Assembly (NCBI GenBank): GCA_023853785.1
Contig: JAJIRX010000115.1
Span: 1-20,316 of the forward strand
Length of the DNA: 20,316 nt
Direction of reading: 5' to 3'
From: Psilocybe azurescens
Taxonomy: Eukaryota > Basidiomycota > Agaricomycetes > Agaricales > Agrocybaceae
This document shows positions 1 through 9,817 of this stretch, one piece after another (the stretch's first letter is position 1; each line of letters starts with the position of its first letter). A program made the position numbers and the translations under genes. Below the pieces are notes generated by a model. The model had not been told where the DNA came from and ran no database searches. It saw nothing but the letters and a program-made list of their open reading frames with translations.

Positions 1-2
1 TC

Positions 3-359
3 CACAGATCCTCGTTCTCTATCAGGCCTCCTCGAGGGCCAAATCGGTACAACAAAGGCGCACCCTTCAATGGACGCATACCCATTCCGGATTCGAACAA
101 TCAGTTCGTCGATTCTGGATGGTATGGGACTATCGTTGTAGAAACGGAAGGAACAAATGAGGCTCTTGCGGACCTGCAAGATCGATGTGGACCAGGAGCG
201 TTTCCCGCGTCCTAGGGGTGTCACTGGCCAGATTAGCCAGGCTCAGATCGAAAACAGGAAGGTTTTCCGGATCTTGAGAGAAAAGGTAAGTTAGCATGGT
301 TTCTGGTATTGATTATGTTTTTGACGATATATCATCGATATCCACAGCCGACCAGGTGA
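3..359 (+). CDS. 3' end of an unrecognised protein-coding gene (partial, apparent frameshift)
   Basis: The gene runs in from the left edge, so its start is not visible. From base 3 a frame stays open to a TAG at 211-213 and reads like protein (for example GAPFNGRIPIPDSN, then GWYGTIVVETEG). Just before that stop, at the CCC run 204-206, one added base would carry the reading into the next frame (RPRGVTGQISQAQIENRKVF). That frame is open to a good donor (AAAAG|GTAAGT, donor at 286). A 62-nt intron (286-347, ending CCACAG) then gives a short last exon with TGA at 357-359, so the protein would end ...REKPTR. I do not recognise the family. The same missing-base pattern is seen in sdhB and both OYE genes. 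The opposite strand is also partly open here, so the strand is not certain. Confidence 0.4.
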
Positions 360-2052
360 AATCTGGATTAGAGCCGTCGGCGTAAAGAGCGTCTCCTGTG
401 ACAAAACTTACTACCATCTACTTTTTTCTTTTTGCATTTGCGCATTTTAAGATCCTCTTCTTTTCCACATTTCCGCGTAATATACTTTACATTTCGCCGG
501 ATAATTGTTGCCTTTTGCCCCTTCCTTTAACTGTTGGTATCGTTGCTTTCATCCGCAGTCCGGTTCCCAAGTTCATTGCCTGACTTAAATTGTTTTACTT
601 CTAAATTATTAAACTTTGTAGACTATTGCGACGTATCACCTGGGCCATTGATGCTTTTTACGATCTGTTTTATTTCTGCCTTTTCTACTCTGCTAAACCG
701 TGCCATGTATCTCAGCAATAAAGGACACTGGAACAAGCCTATCTCTTATCTATCATTTCGAGGAATACATTCCTGAGTTAGCCAACAGACTCGTATACAG
801 TATCAGAAGTAGCCTGAGCTGTCTTAGATCGCGGGCACTCTCTTTCATTCCTTCTAACAAAAATCTGCAGCTTAAACCAGGTACACTTTAATAGTTCCGC
901 TTTTGCTTGGGTTCTACAGCCTGCCTCGAGTTGGCGTCTTAAAGTCTATTCGGAAAGCTGCGTGGAGTTTTGGTGAGGATTTTCTGAGATGGATGAGAAG
1001 TACAGTATCTTGAGCAAATCAGAACGCTAAAGCTATCAAATGACTGATACATGGTCAACACGACCGGCAAGATGGGATAGGTAAGAGTAGTTACCCACCA
1101 AGTTTGGTATGTATGCTTCAAACAGCACCCTAGCTTGGTGATATACTTACTTCCTTCATTATCCTCTCCAAAAGAGACAAGCCTTATTTGTCCCTACTCA
1201 GAATATCGTAGAATGTGAAGATAGCGTGATCCATTATGAAAGATGAGAAAGACATGGTGGCAGTGGCAAAAGTAAGTATAGTAAGACCCTAACTTTTGAT
1301 AAACACGGTTAAGGACCTGTCGAGGTTGAAAAGGCACGGTAGACTCACTTAAGATATAAATATAATACAAATCCAGATATCCAAACAATAAAGATGTAAG
1401 CAGTGCCATCCTATACGGCTGGTGAACCCCACCACCACGACAGTACTTTCGAAATTATCCAAAATGCCAGGAATACGCCCACAATTAGCATAGCAATTCG
1501 CCAAGGTTTCAGGCTTCCTGAGCCGATTCCAAATGCCTGCCCAGCTCTTTTGGATGTTTGCATTAGAGATGCACCGAATGAGGAGAATCGGTCGCCCTAG
1601 ACGTTTGAAGAGTGTCAGGGTACGCCAATGCGTAATGCGCCATGATATGAAATCTCAGGACTGACTGTTTCGTCTAGCATGAGGTTCTGAGATTCAACAT
1701 CACCGTGAATATCCGTTGTAATCTATAGCCAATTCATATCAAAATGAACATCGTAAGAATGGTCATTCGACCGAAATGCTTACACCGCGCAACGTTCGTA
1801 TTTTCGAGTGTAACTCGTCAAGCCTTTGGTCATTTTGTGACTCATATACGTCTTCTACCCGTGCTCTTGAGGATGACATCTTGTTATACAAAGTAAAAGC
1901 AAGCTATTGTAGATAGAACAGGGAAGTGATAGTAACGTTCGTGGTGGTTGGTAGACGAGGGCGATTGTATTAAATCAATTACTGAGAACAATGGTGGCTG
2001 GTAAGTTGGTTATGTTACTTAAAGTTAACGTGACTTATCTTGGTCAAAAATA

Positions 2053-2070
2053 AACTTAATATATTAAGTT
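2053..2070. repeat. Perfect 18-bp AT-rich palindrome
   Basis: AACTTAATATATTAAGTT equals its own reverse complement. It lies in AT-rich intergenic DNA with no adjacent gene. It could be a chance product of base composition or the remnant of a small mobile element terminus; no matching second copy was seen in the window. Confidence 0.5.
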
Positions 2071-2098
2071 ATCTAGCCGAGTTATTGCCGAGATGCTA

Positions 2099-2311
2099 CT
2101 AGTAAGCTAAGCTAAGTGACAAAAAATCAATAAAAGTAATTTCTCTCTGAGTCTTAAAACAAATATAGTTATTTTTCCTTGATCTTTTCTTAGATTTCTT
2201 CTTGATTTCATCCACCTTACTCAGATCGGAATCCACATGGTTGGCTTTACCATTGAACTCAATCTCGAAGCGTTTTGCAGTTTTTTCTCTATCAGTTCTT
2301 CTGAATAGCAG
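2099..2311 (-). pseudogene. Possible decayed coding remnant, lysine-rich
   Basis: A minus-strand frame of about 71 codons between two stops reads as charged protein sequence (for example TAKRFEIEFNGKANHVDSDL followed by KVDEIKKKSKKRSRK). It has no start codon, no recognisable domain and no convincing splice partners. AT-rich DNA can give lysine-rich frames by chance, so this is weak. It could be a fragment of a decayed mobile element or an old gene remnant. Confidence 0.15.
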
Positions 2312-2931
2312 TCAGCAGTTTGCTATTATAATTATCTCTCTCTTAAAGAGCGTCTTACAAGTTTCCTCGGAACGCTGTGGCAGCACTGGGAAATACTCCA
2401 TAACTAAAGCTATGGAAACACTGGAACATGAGGCTTTGAGCCAGATATGATTAAAATGCAACGAACCACGAGTCTCGCTGAAACCAGATGACACTATTGA
2501 GTCGGAAGACACCAAACTGTCGAAGCACAAGGATGTCCTGCTGATACTTCATATCCTTTAAACAAGTATGGTTTTAACCCGACTTGGCGTATGGACTACC
2601 ACCTAACTCTACGCTATCTTAGAAATGTCCGAGCTTCGAATCTAAATTGGTGCTGTTAGGGTTTCCGGTGCATGGCAAACGACATGCCTAGGCGCGTGCG
2701 TACTACTTGTCAGTAGGTCTCAAACTCGTCTACTTCGCCATGATCTAACCAGAACAACCCGATTCCTTGCCCAGTGCATACCTATCACTTAATTTTCTTT
2801 GTTAGACCCGTTACGCGTTCGAGCTCAACGGTTTAACTTCAGGTGACCGAGACATAACACACCGAATGCGACGTTACAATGCACCTGATACTGATGCAGC
2901 ATCCACACTCGTGTTCAATCGTTTCATAACT

Positions 2932-2950
2932 TGACCTTAAGGTCAGGTCA
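2932..2950. promoter_or_regulatory. Palindromic TGACCTTAAGGTCA element upstream of the GH55 gene
   Basis: TGACCTTAAGGTCA (2932-2945) is a perfect 14-bp inverted repeat. It is followed directly by GGTCA, so AGGTCA and GGTCA also form a short direct repeat. It lies about 150 bp before the GH55 start and about 100 bp before its TATA box, a typical distance for an activator or repressor site in a fungal promoter. I infer a dimeric regulator; which one is unknown. Confidence 0.35.
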
Positions 2951-3042
2951 GCAGAATGTGAGGCGCGTTTTCTAGCGAACGTCCAGTTGTCATGGGTTCT
3001 GGCCAGCACACCAACTTCTCGTGTACGCACGGATCGACCACC

Positions 3043-3050
3043 TATAAAAC
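3043..3050 (+). promoter_or_regulatory. TATA box of the GH55 gene
   Basis: TATAAAAC lies 43 bp before the ATG at 3093. Transcription starting about 30 bp downstream would leave a very short leader. Its match to consensus and its position upstream of a secreted, probably inducible enzyme fit a TATA-type promoter. Confidence 0.5.
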
Positions 3051-3092
3051 CACTTACCTGCTACTTTCCAAAATGTCTTGACCTAGACTACA

Positions 3093-6000
3093 ATGATCTT
3101 CATACGCGCTCTGGGTGTAGCAACTGTTACACTTGCCCTCACTAGTATTGTGCTGGGACTTGGAACAACATGCTCTACACCTCTGGGAGCTGGAACCTCT
3201 GGAAGCAACGACCCATTCTGGATGCAAAGCATCAAACATCAAGGAAAGTCTGCTTTTAACTCTAATCCAAACGGCTATACCGTTTTCCGAAATGTTAAAG
3301 TTAGTGATCTTATTCAAGTCCTCTACTCTCTTATAATACTGTCATCTCATCTTACATCCCATCTATAGGATTATGGTGCACGGGGTGATGGTGTCACGGA
3401 CGACACTGCAGCTATTAAGTAAACACAGCTTTGCAGCTGTCCCACGTTTATCTCTCTCACATTGCCATTAGTGCAGCGATTACCTCCCAGAATCGATGTG
3501 GAGGTGGCAGCTGTCGGTCTTCAACGTGCGCTTATACTATCTTGTCATCTCATCTCTTAATAATAATCACCACTTGTCAGTGTCACTCCTGCTGTGGTGT
3601 ACTTCCCAAAGGGTACGCATAAAATTCTCTGCTCAATATACAGCTCAATGTCATTCATAAACTCAAGGACATATCTCGTTTCTGCTCCCATCGTGCCATA
3701 CTACTATACTCAACTTATTGGAGATGCAAAGACACCTCCGACCCTACTCGCATCAGCCTCTTTTGATGGAATGGCGGTCATAGGTAGATCAATATTTAAT
3801 GTAATAAAGAAACACTAACAAAATATAATGCGATAGATGCAAATCCATACGTCATCGGTGGTGGTGGTGCTCAGTTCTGGACAAATCAGAATAACTTGTA
3901 AGAGTATACTCCCTTATGCGACTTCACTCGATTGACTTTGTTGACACTCTTAGCCATCGTTCGGTGAGAAACTTTGTGATCGACGTTCGACGGTGAAATT
4001 TATTATTGTCGCCTTTCATGCTGAAACTGACTCCTCGTTTGATCAGTGTCCCAGCAGAGAAATCCCAAGGAACGGGAATACATTGGCAAGTGGCGCAAGC
4101 CACGTCTCTCATGAACATCGTTGTGCAGATGTCTACAGCTGCTAATACTGCTCATCAAGGTATGTAAATCAAAGCTATGCACCAACTGGCCAAGTCTACG
4201 CATGCTGACGTTTGGCAGGTATCTGGATGGAAAATGGAAGGTGAATTTCGACCAAGCTGTCATGACGTCGTGTTTACAACCTACTGCTAATTTGTATAGC
4301 GGCGGTTATATGGGTGACCTCGTATTCAATGGAGGTATGTCGCCTTCACCTGAAAACCTTTCTTCTGAGTTGACGTCTTGTCTTCTCAAGGAAAATTCGG
4401 AATATGGGGCGGAAATCAACAGTAAGTCATTGAAACATTATAGGTCTATATAAGCTTAGCATAGAATTTCAAGATTTACCGTCAAAAATGTCACCATCAA
4501 CAATGCGCAGACTGGCGTTTATAGCTTGTGGAACTGGGGTTGGACATATCAGGGAATCACATTCAATAATTGTCAAGTGAGAGGCATTAAAACTCTCTCT
4601 GAAATAGTCTTACCCAAATGTACAGGTCGGATTCGATATTGCAACAGGAGGACTGACCGAAAGCACCCAGGTAATTAGACGAGTATTATCTAGTGGAAGC
4701 GTCCGTAAGCTGAAACCCTTTGGATTAGACCACTGGCGCTCAAGCGATAATTGACGCGGTTGCTACAAACACTCCAATCTTCATCCGCACTTCGCAGCCT
4801 AGCAATGGCCGTCTAGCAGGCTCCTTAGTTCTAAACAACATCAAGCTCAACAACGTCCCCGTGGCCGTAGGTGTCGTAGGTGGAGCCGTAGTACTCAGTG
4901 GAGGCACAACTACGATCTCTTCTTGGGGACAAGGAAATGTATATCGAGGCACAAATCCAACTGGCACGTTTACTCAGGGAAATATACCCGCCCCGAATAA
5001 AGATGCTAGCCTGTTAGATAGCGCGGGCAGGATTGTTAGCAGAGTCCACCCACAATACGCTGCGTATGCTGTCAGCCAGTTCGTCAGCGTCAAGGATCAT
5101 GGTGCAGCTGGAGACGGTGTCACAGACGACACAGCTGCTCTTATCGATATATTCAATAAGGTTGGCCGTCCTCCTCTCGCCTGGTGCATCAATTTCAGGC
5201 TAAACGATCTTTGTAGTATTCGGGGTGCAAAATTATCTTCTTCGATGCTGGCACCTATGTTGTCTCCAACACGGTAACCATCCCGGCTGGAACACAAATG
5301 ACGGGCGAGGCCTGGACTGTACTTGCAGGTAAAGGTTCGGCATTCCAGGACCAAAATAATCCCCGCGCTGTATTCAGAGTCGGCGAAACCGGCTCGCAAG
5401 GTATACTCGAAATCAGCGATATTGTGTTTACTACGATTGGCCCTGGTGAGTAGGCTGGCCTTCACAAAATCAATTTACAGTGATTGTACCAAACGGTTGT
5501 ATTTTACAGCTGCTGGCGCTATCGTGCTTGAATGGAATGTCAAGCAGCCTTCCGGTGTTCAGGCTGGAGCGGGGATGTGGGATTCTCATATCCGGTAGTT
5601 CCATCCCACTTCTTGACCATTGTATTCGCTTATGCCATATACAGGACAGGCGGTTCTGCCGGAACTAATCTTGAGGGTAATAAATGCCCATCCAATGGAT
5701 CAGGAGGGTTCGCCGCTTGCTCTGCAGCGTATTTAAACCTTCATCTTACATCTCAATCTACTGCCTACATTGAGGTGAGGGACTGTCTATATTCGTGTGT
5801 TTTTTCTTATTTATCTCCATGCTAGGGCGCTTGGGTATGGCTTGCTGACCATGATTTGGACTATCCTGGCGAGGGTCAACTTGCTGTCTATTCTGGGCGT
5901 GGTATCTTGTCAGAATCGCAGGGTCCTGTATGGCTAATTGGAACAGGTTGGTTGTTTACTTCATATATGATCCGTTTCTATCGACTGACTGTTTTTGACT

Positions 6001-6643
6001 TCTAGCTGGTATGAAACGTTTCCTCGCCTTCGTATTGACAATTTCCATAGATTGAATTTTGATATCGTTCTCTCCTAGCGGAACACCACGTCATATATCA
6101 GTACAATATTGTGAACGCAGCAAATCACTACATGGGCCTTATACAAACAGAATCAGTCGGTCCCCGTCATCCTAATCCGACTAAGCAATGGCTGACGCAT
6201 GTGTTTTCTAGCCATACTACCAGCCCGCCCCGGTGTCTCCCTCTCCTTTCAGCATCAACGCTGCAATGAAGGATCCCACTCCCTTCAGTGGTAATCCATC
6301 CGCGTGGGCGCTCTCAATAAAGAACTCGCACAATATTCTTGTGTTCGGCGCCGGCTTGTACAGTTTCTTCATCGTGCGTGTTTATGCTTATGACGCAGCT
6401 GGTCACCGCTAATCCATCTCTCCTGATATCCGCCCACAGAATTTCTCGCAAAGTTGTTTGACTGCCCGAAATTGCCAATCCCAATTGGCGAACATTGACA
6501 GTGCCTCGACAGGGATTAATATTTACAGTCTTTCCACTGTCGCGTCGACGTACCAGGTCAGCATCAGTGGTGTAGGAATTGTCAATCAGTCTGGGAATGT
6601 GAACGGCTTTGCGTCAACTGTCACTAGCTGGAGCCAGAGTTAA
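3093..6643 (+). CDS. Secreted glycoside hydrolase family 55 exo-beta-1,3-glucanase
   Basis: A secreted enzyme expected to release glucose from the ends of beta-1,3-glucans (fungal wall, storage glucan, callose). Splicing gives about 22 exons totalling 2355 nt, exactly 784 codons plus stop, a normal GH55 length. The ATG at 3093 opens a hydrophobic signal peptide (residues 1 to about 23). Two homologous pectate-lyase-like beta-helix halves follow, each opening with GDGVTDDTAA (near residues 77 and 431). Conserved C-terminal glutamates E639 (AAEHH) and E662 (QTESPYYQP) are 23 residues apart, the spacing I recall for E610 and E633 of Phanerochaete Lam55A, where E633 is the proposed acid. Exons: 3093-3299, 3369-3418, 3472-3525, 3581-3616, 3668-3783, 3837-3897, 3954-3992, 4047-4159, 4219-4240, 4300-4334, 4391-4421, 4474-4576, 4626-4670, 4729-5160, 5217-5445, 5510-5594, 5645-5774, 5826-5946, 6007-6009, 6079-6155, 6212-6373, 6440-6643. 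The intron at 3617 uses a GC donor or may be retained (51 nt, open); the 3-nt exon is tentative. Confidence 0.9.
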
Positions 6644-7019
6644 ATGGGTGTGGGCCCGGTGGGGTGATGAAGTTGCGCGTATAGAAATGATCACAAACAC
6701 CCGAAGTCAATGTGTGTAATTATAGCTCTTCGTCTTACAATTCTATCTTGTTCGAATTTCTGGCTTAGCCTTTGTATCTTCATAATGAATAAAATAAATG
6801 AGCTGGATACATGCAGCACAGTCTCAAACGATCTCTGTTTCAAGTTTCAGTGAAAGGGACTGAATGTCATCACATTCATCTACGGCACCTAAATACGTTG
6901 CGGGAGCCTTCGGTGAGCGTCTAATCGATCTTAAATACAGTATGCACTATGAATAGTGTTTCTGGTCAAAGAATCATCCTGCGAAGTCTTCTCAGAATTT
7001 TGATCCAGTACAAAATATT

Positions 7020-7112
7020 GAGCGGTGGCCGAGCGGGGGTCCGACAGCGGTCTACAAAAACTTGCAGTGGCCGCAACTAGCGGCGGCGCGCGGCCCACTC
7101 AGCGGCCTCCGC
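7020..7112. repeat. GC-rich patch with repeated AGCGG motifs
   Basis: A sharply bounded GC-rich island in AT-rich DNA. AGCGG recurs at least five times with variants (GCGGTGGCCG, GCAGTGGCCGC, AGCGGCGGCGCGCGGCCC, CAGCGGCC), giving several small inverted repeats. AAAACTT-type runs occur within and beside it (ACAAAAACTTGC, CCAACTTTTGG, TAAAAACTTTTGAG). It has no coding character. It may be a copy of a dispersed non-coding repeat, which cannot be tested with one window. Confidence 0.35.
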
Positions 7113-7196
7113 CTTCCAACTTTTGGATAATTTGTAGGACCGAGCGTGGTAAAAACTTTTGAGAAAAATTGAATCGTTGACCATCCATGCTTTTAA

Positions 7197-7418
7197 ACTG
7201 CCACCGTATCAAGTATAGGCTCGCAGGAAAACGTTTCTATTCCGGGGATATTTATTCTGGATAATTTTTTGGATCCTGGTGCTGCTAAGGACGCTGCCAA
7301 CAAATCGGCAAGGCATTGGAGGCTTACGCTCGAAGTTTTATTGGCGATGAAAGATGGTAGAGATATGAGTCAGGGCATGCAGTATAAAAATGGTTGTCGG
7401 GTCAGGCGGAAGCTATAG
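7197..7418 (+). pseudogene. Decayed reading frame, unrecognised
   Basis: A 74-codon frame between two stops, with no upstream start and no clear splice sites, reads like protein: IPGIFILDNFLDPGAAKDAA, then LTLEVLLAMKDGRDMSQG. Codon-like scraps in other frames continue to about 7860. The pattern fits a decayed mobile element or a dead gene. No catalytic or structural motif can be named. Confidence 0.18.
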
Positions 7419-8142
7419 GGCGGACTGACGGTACTGGTGGGTGTTTTATTGCACTGTTCCGATTTATTGATTCAGTAATCATTCTAATCGAATCTCTGAA
7501 AAATCCAATGGAGGTAAGCCTCAACAACAAGATAAAGAACATCAATCTCGAGGGATTGAGACTACAGGTGAGTTATTTCCTTATCTGCATTATTGTAATG
7601 CTTCAATAGTTTACTCATAGATGATCTTTGTGACAAGAAACCTTCTGCAAAAAGCGCAGAGGATATTGAGCTCGACAAAGAGTTAGTAGCCGTTAATCTG
7701 CGAGATTTATAACTGCGGAAAGATAGAGGAATAAATTTATGCTGTATGGCGAGCCAGACAAATAGGAAGGAAGCATATGAGGAGGCACATAAAGCGCCAA
7801 GAAATACTTCATCAATTAGAGGAGGATATGGTTATCTTGTACAAGGCATTTTTGAAATAGCTTGACCGTTGGGCCTAACGTAGTTTGATCAATTTTCTTG
7901 CACAGAAGATGCAACATCCACAGAGAATGTCATTCTCCAAGTCTGCGCGTCCTGGTCGCGTGTCCGAAATAATCACGTGGTGCGAAACACTCCGTCCTTT
8001 CTGCCCTCACGAAATTCGAATCGCCTCCATTAGGCCAAGTTCATGTACTCCTAAGCATGTAAGCATACGAGGTACTACAGAAGCCTGAGTTGCCTAACTG
8101 ACACAAAAATTAAGGCGCCTAGCAGCATCCTGCATTTTACCG

Positions 8143-8338
8143 ATTGGTACTCACAGCGGTCCCGAAGCCTAATAACATTCGTTATTTCGTACTACTTGAT
8201 CAAAGTATTGGCCCTGGTTATTTCTCGTTGTAATCTAATCCCTCCTATATATAAGAAAGTCATTGAAGCCAATTCGATATTCTGGAATTTGTTATGATTT
8301 TTACATCTGAATATTAGATTCGCAGACGCTGCTATTGG
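8143..8338 (-). promoter_or_regulatory. Three CCAAT boxes upstream of sdhB
   Basis: ATTGG, which is CCAAT on the minus strand, occurs at 8143-8147, 8207-8211 and 8334-8338, about 150-340 bp before the sdhB ATG. In fungi the Hap2/3/4/5 complex binds CCAAT and controls many respiratory genes; a role here is inferred. An A/T stretch TATATATAAG (8246-8255) lies between the second and third. Five-base motifs are common, so the individual sites are weak. Confidence 0.3.
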
Positions 8339-8484
8339 CTGAAGTACCGGCTACTTTGGTCAAGTATCCGATATCACGCGACTTTGCACCCGAAACCGGA
8401 AGCGGCTCCCCACCCTTTGTCGTTCTTTCCATCGTCTCTCGACACCACCACCAACGTCCTCCACGCTCCCTTCGTTTCTCAACT

Positions 8485-9817
8485 ATGCAATCCTTGCTTA
8501 CGGCCGGTCGCTCAGCGCATCTCGCTCTGGGAAAGCGGGCTTTCTCATCATCAGTCCGTAGATGGCAAGCGGTGCCCCAGGAGAAACCAGTTCTCATGAA
8601 GGAGTTCAAGATCTACCGCTGGGTTCGTGGCACCTTTTATACCTCTTTATGTTATTTTTTAGTGTGGTCACTTATATCTATAAGTAGAACCCAGACCAGC
8701 CAGAGAAGAAGCCTGAGCTGCAGTCGTACAAGATCGATTTGAACCAGACTGGGCCTATGGTGAGTGTCGCGCAGGTCTGGGGTGTGTATCGGCTTAACAA
8801 CAACCGCAATACATGTTAGATTCTTGATGCTCTCATCAAGATCAAAAACGAGATCGACCCTACGCTGACCTTCCGGAGGTCCTGCCGAGAGGGTATCTGT
8901 GGATCATGCGCTATGAACATTGACGGACAGAACACCCTCGCCTGCCTGTGCAGAATCGACCGGCAAGGCAGCAAGAACACCAAGATCTACCCTTTGCCTC
9001 ACAGTAAGCGAGAACCTGCATGATTCGCGTGGCTCTTTTTCTGATCTTGGGATTCACAGTGTACGTCGTCAAGGACCTCGTGCCCGATATGACCCTCTTC
9101 TACAAACAATACAAGTCTATCCAACCCTGGCTGCAGAACGACAATCCTCCTGAAAAGGTTCGTACCACCTCTCGATATCTCTTGGTCGCTCTGCGCGCAT
9201 CAAATTCGCTATGAGTGCCGTGGAGATAAATGTCTCAAAAGCTGTCGACTCTCAGATTGACAAATCTCAGCCCTCTTATCAAGCGTAGACGCGTTATCTT
9301 CGTTGTCGACTCTTTTCTAGCATATACGACTCGTTTACTCATCTACCTTTCCCTTTCCCCAGGTGAACACCTTCAGTCTCCCGAGGATCGCCGAAAACTG
9401 GATGGAATGTACGAGTGCATCTTGTGCGCGTGCTGCTCCACCTCCTGCCCTCCTACTGGTGGAATCAGGACGAATACCTGGGCCCCGCTACGCTGATGCA
9501 GGCGTACAGGTGGATTGCAGACTCTAGGGTACGTGCAGGAGTTAATGCGGCGACAACGACAGCAAGAGCTCATGGCTCGTTGTTTATTTCCCACAGGACA
9601 CAGGGCGCCGAGAGGAAGGAAAGGCTCCAGAACGAGCTGAGCTTGTACAGATGCCATACTATCTTTAACTGTATGTCTCCTTCATGCATTTTTGCAAGGT
9701 TGTTTTCTCACTCCCTGCTTCTCATTCTTTCTCTCAATAGGCACGCGTACTTGCCCCAAGGGCCTCAACCCAGCTGCTGCCATCGCTAAGATCAAGCTCG
9801 AGCTGGCCGTCGACTAA
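8485..9817 (+). CDS. sdhB: Succinate dehydrogenase iron-sulfur subunit (complex II), with apparent frameshift
   Basis: Passes electrons from the FAD of the flavoprotein subunit through three iron-sulfur clusters to ubiquinone, at the mitochondrial inner membrane. The ATG at 8485 opens a basic, Ser/Arg-rich targeting peptide (ending near SSSVRRW). The 2Fe-2S ligands are in [16 protein letters not shown] and LACLC. The 4Fe-4S cysteines are in [13 protein letters not shown]. The last cluster region is [17 protein letters not shown], with the histidine that carboxamide fungicides contact present. Exons: 8485-8622, 8688-8759, 8820-9003, 9060-9161, 9363-9528, 9604-9670, 9741-9817; the fourth intron is long (201 nt). 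The universal CPSYWW motif is broken: one base is missing in the CCC at 9448-9450, and without it the frame meets TGA shortly after. At exon 6 the expected acceptor (9596) is out of frame; 9603 restores frame but drops about three residues. Corrected length is about 268 aa, normal for the family. Sequencing error is more likely than a pseudogene. Confidence 0.92.

Larger units (their letters stand above)
360..3040. other. Intergenic, gene-poor stretch
   Basis: About 2.7 kb without a gene I can support. Open frames are short (under 90 codons), lack recognisable motifs and are not joined by plausible splice sites. The part around 1900-2350 is AT-rich and holds an 18-bp palindrome (2053-2070), a small tandem (AAGCTA units near 2103-2117) and a lysine-rich relic frame on the minus strand (2099-2311). 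The right end is the GH55 promoter region. Confidence 0.5.
6644..8140. other. Intergenic region between the GH55 gene and sdhB
   Basis: No complete gene. It contains the GH55 3' flank, a GC-rich patch (7020-7112), a decayed reading frame (7197-7418), and further short protein-like scraps in other frames to about 7860 (for example KEAYEEAHKAPRNTSS near 7770-7815). These scraps are on the plus strand but cannot be joined into one gene. Confidence 0.45.

Noticed and set aside
1..290. Minus-strand coding reading (frames with FRFYNDSPIPSRIDELIV and NLPVFDLSLANLASD)
   Set aside because: It also needs a frame change, and the plus strand offers a good donor, a 62-nt intron and a stop. Plus is preferred, but the minus reading is not excluded.
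360..3040. Intact transposable element in the long spacer
   Set aside because: No transposase, reverse transcriptase, long terminal repeats or matching inverted termini were found; only short remnants and a small palindrome.
5097..5465. 122-codon minus-strand ORF
   Set aside because: Antisense to well-supported GH55 exons; no features of its own.
7022..7110. Possible tRNA-Leu/Ser gene (A-box-like GGTGGCCGAGCGG)
   Set aside because: No B box (GGTTCGAATCC-like) follows at a suitable distance, and no acceptor stem or anticodon arm can be paired.
8301..8609. 102-codon minus-strand ORF
   Set aside because: Antisense to the sdhB leader and first exon; no family resemblance.
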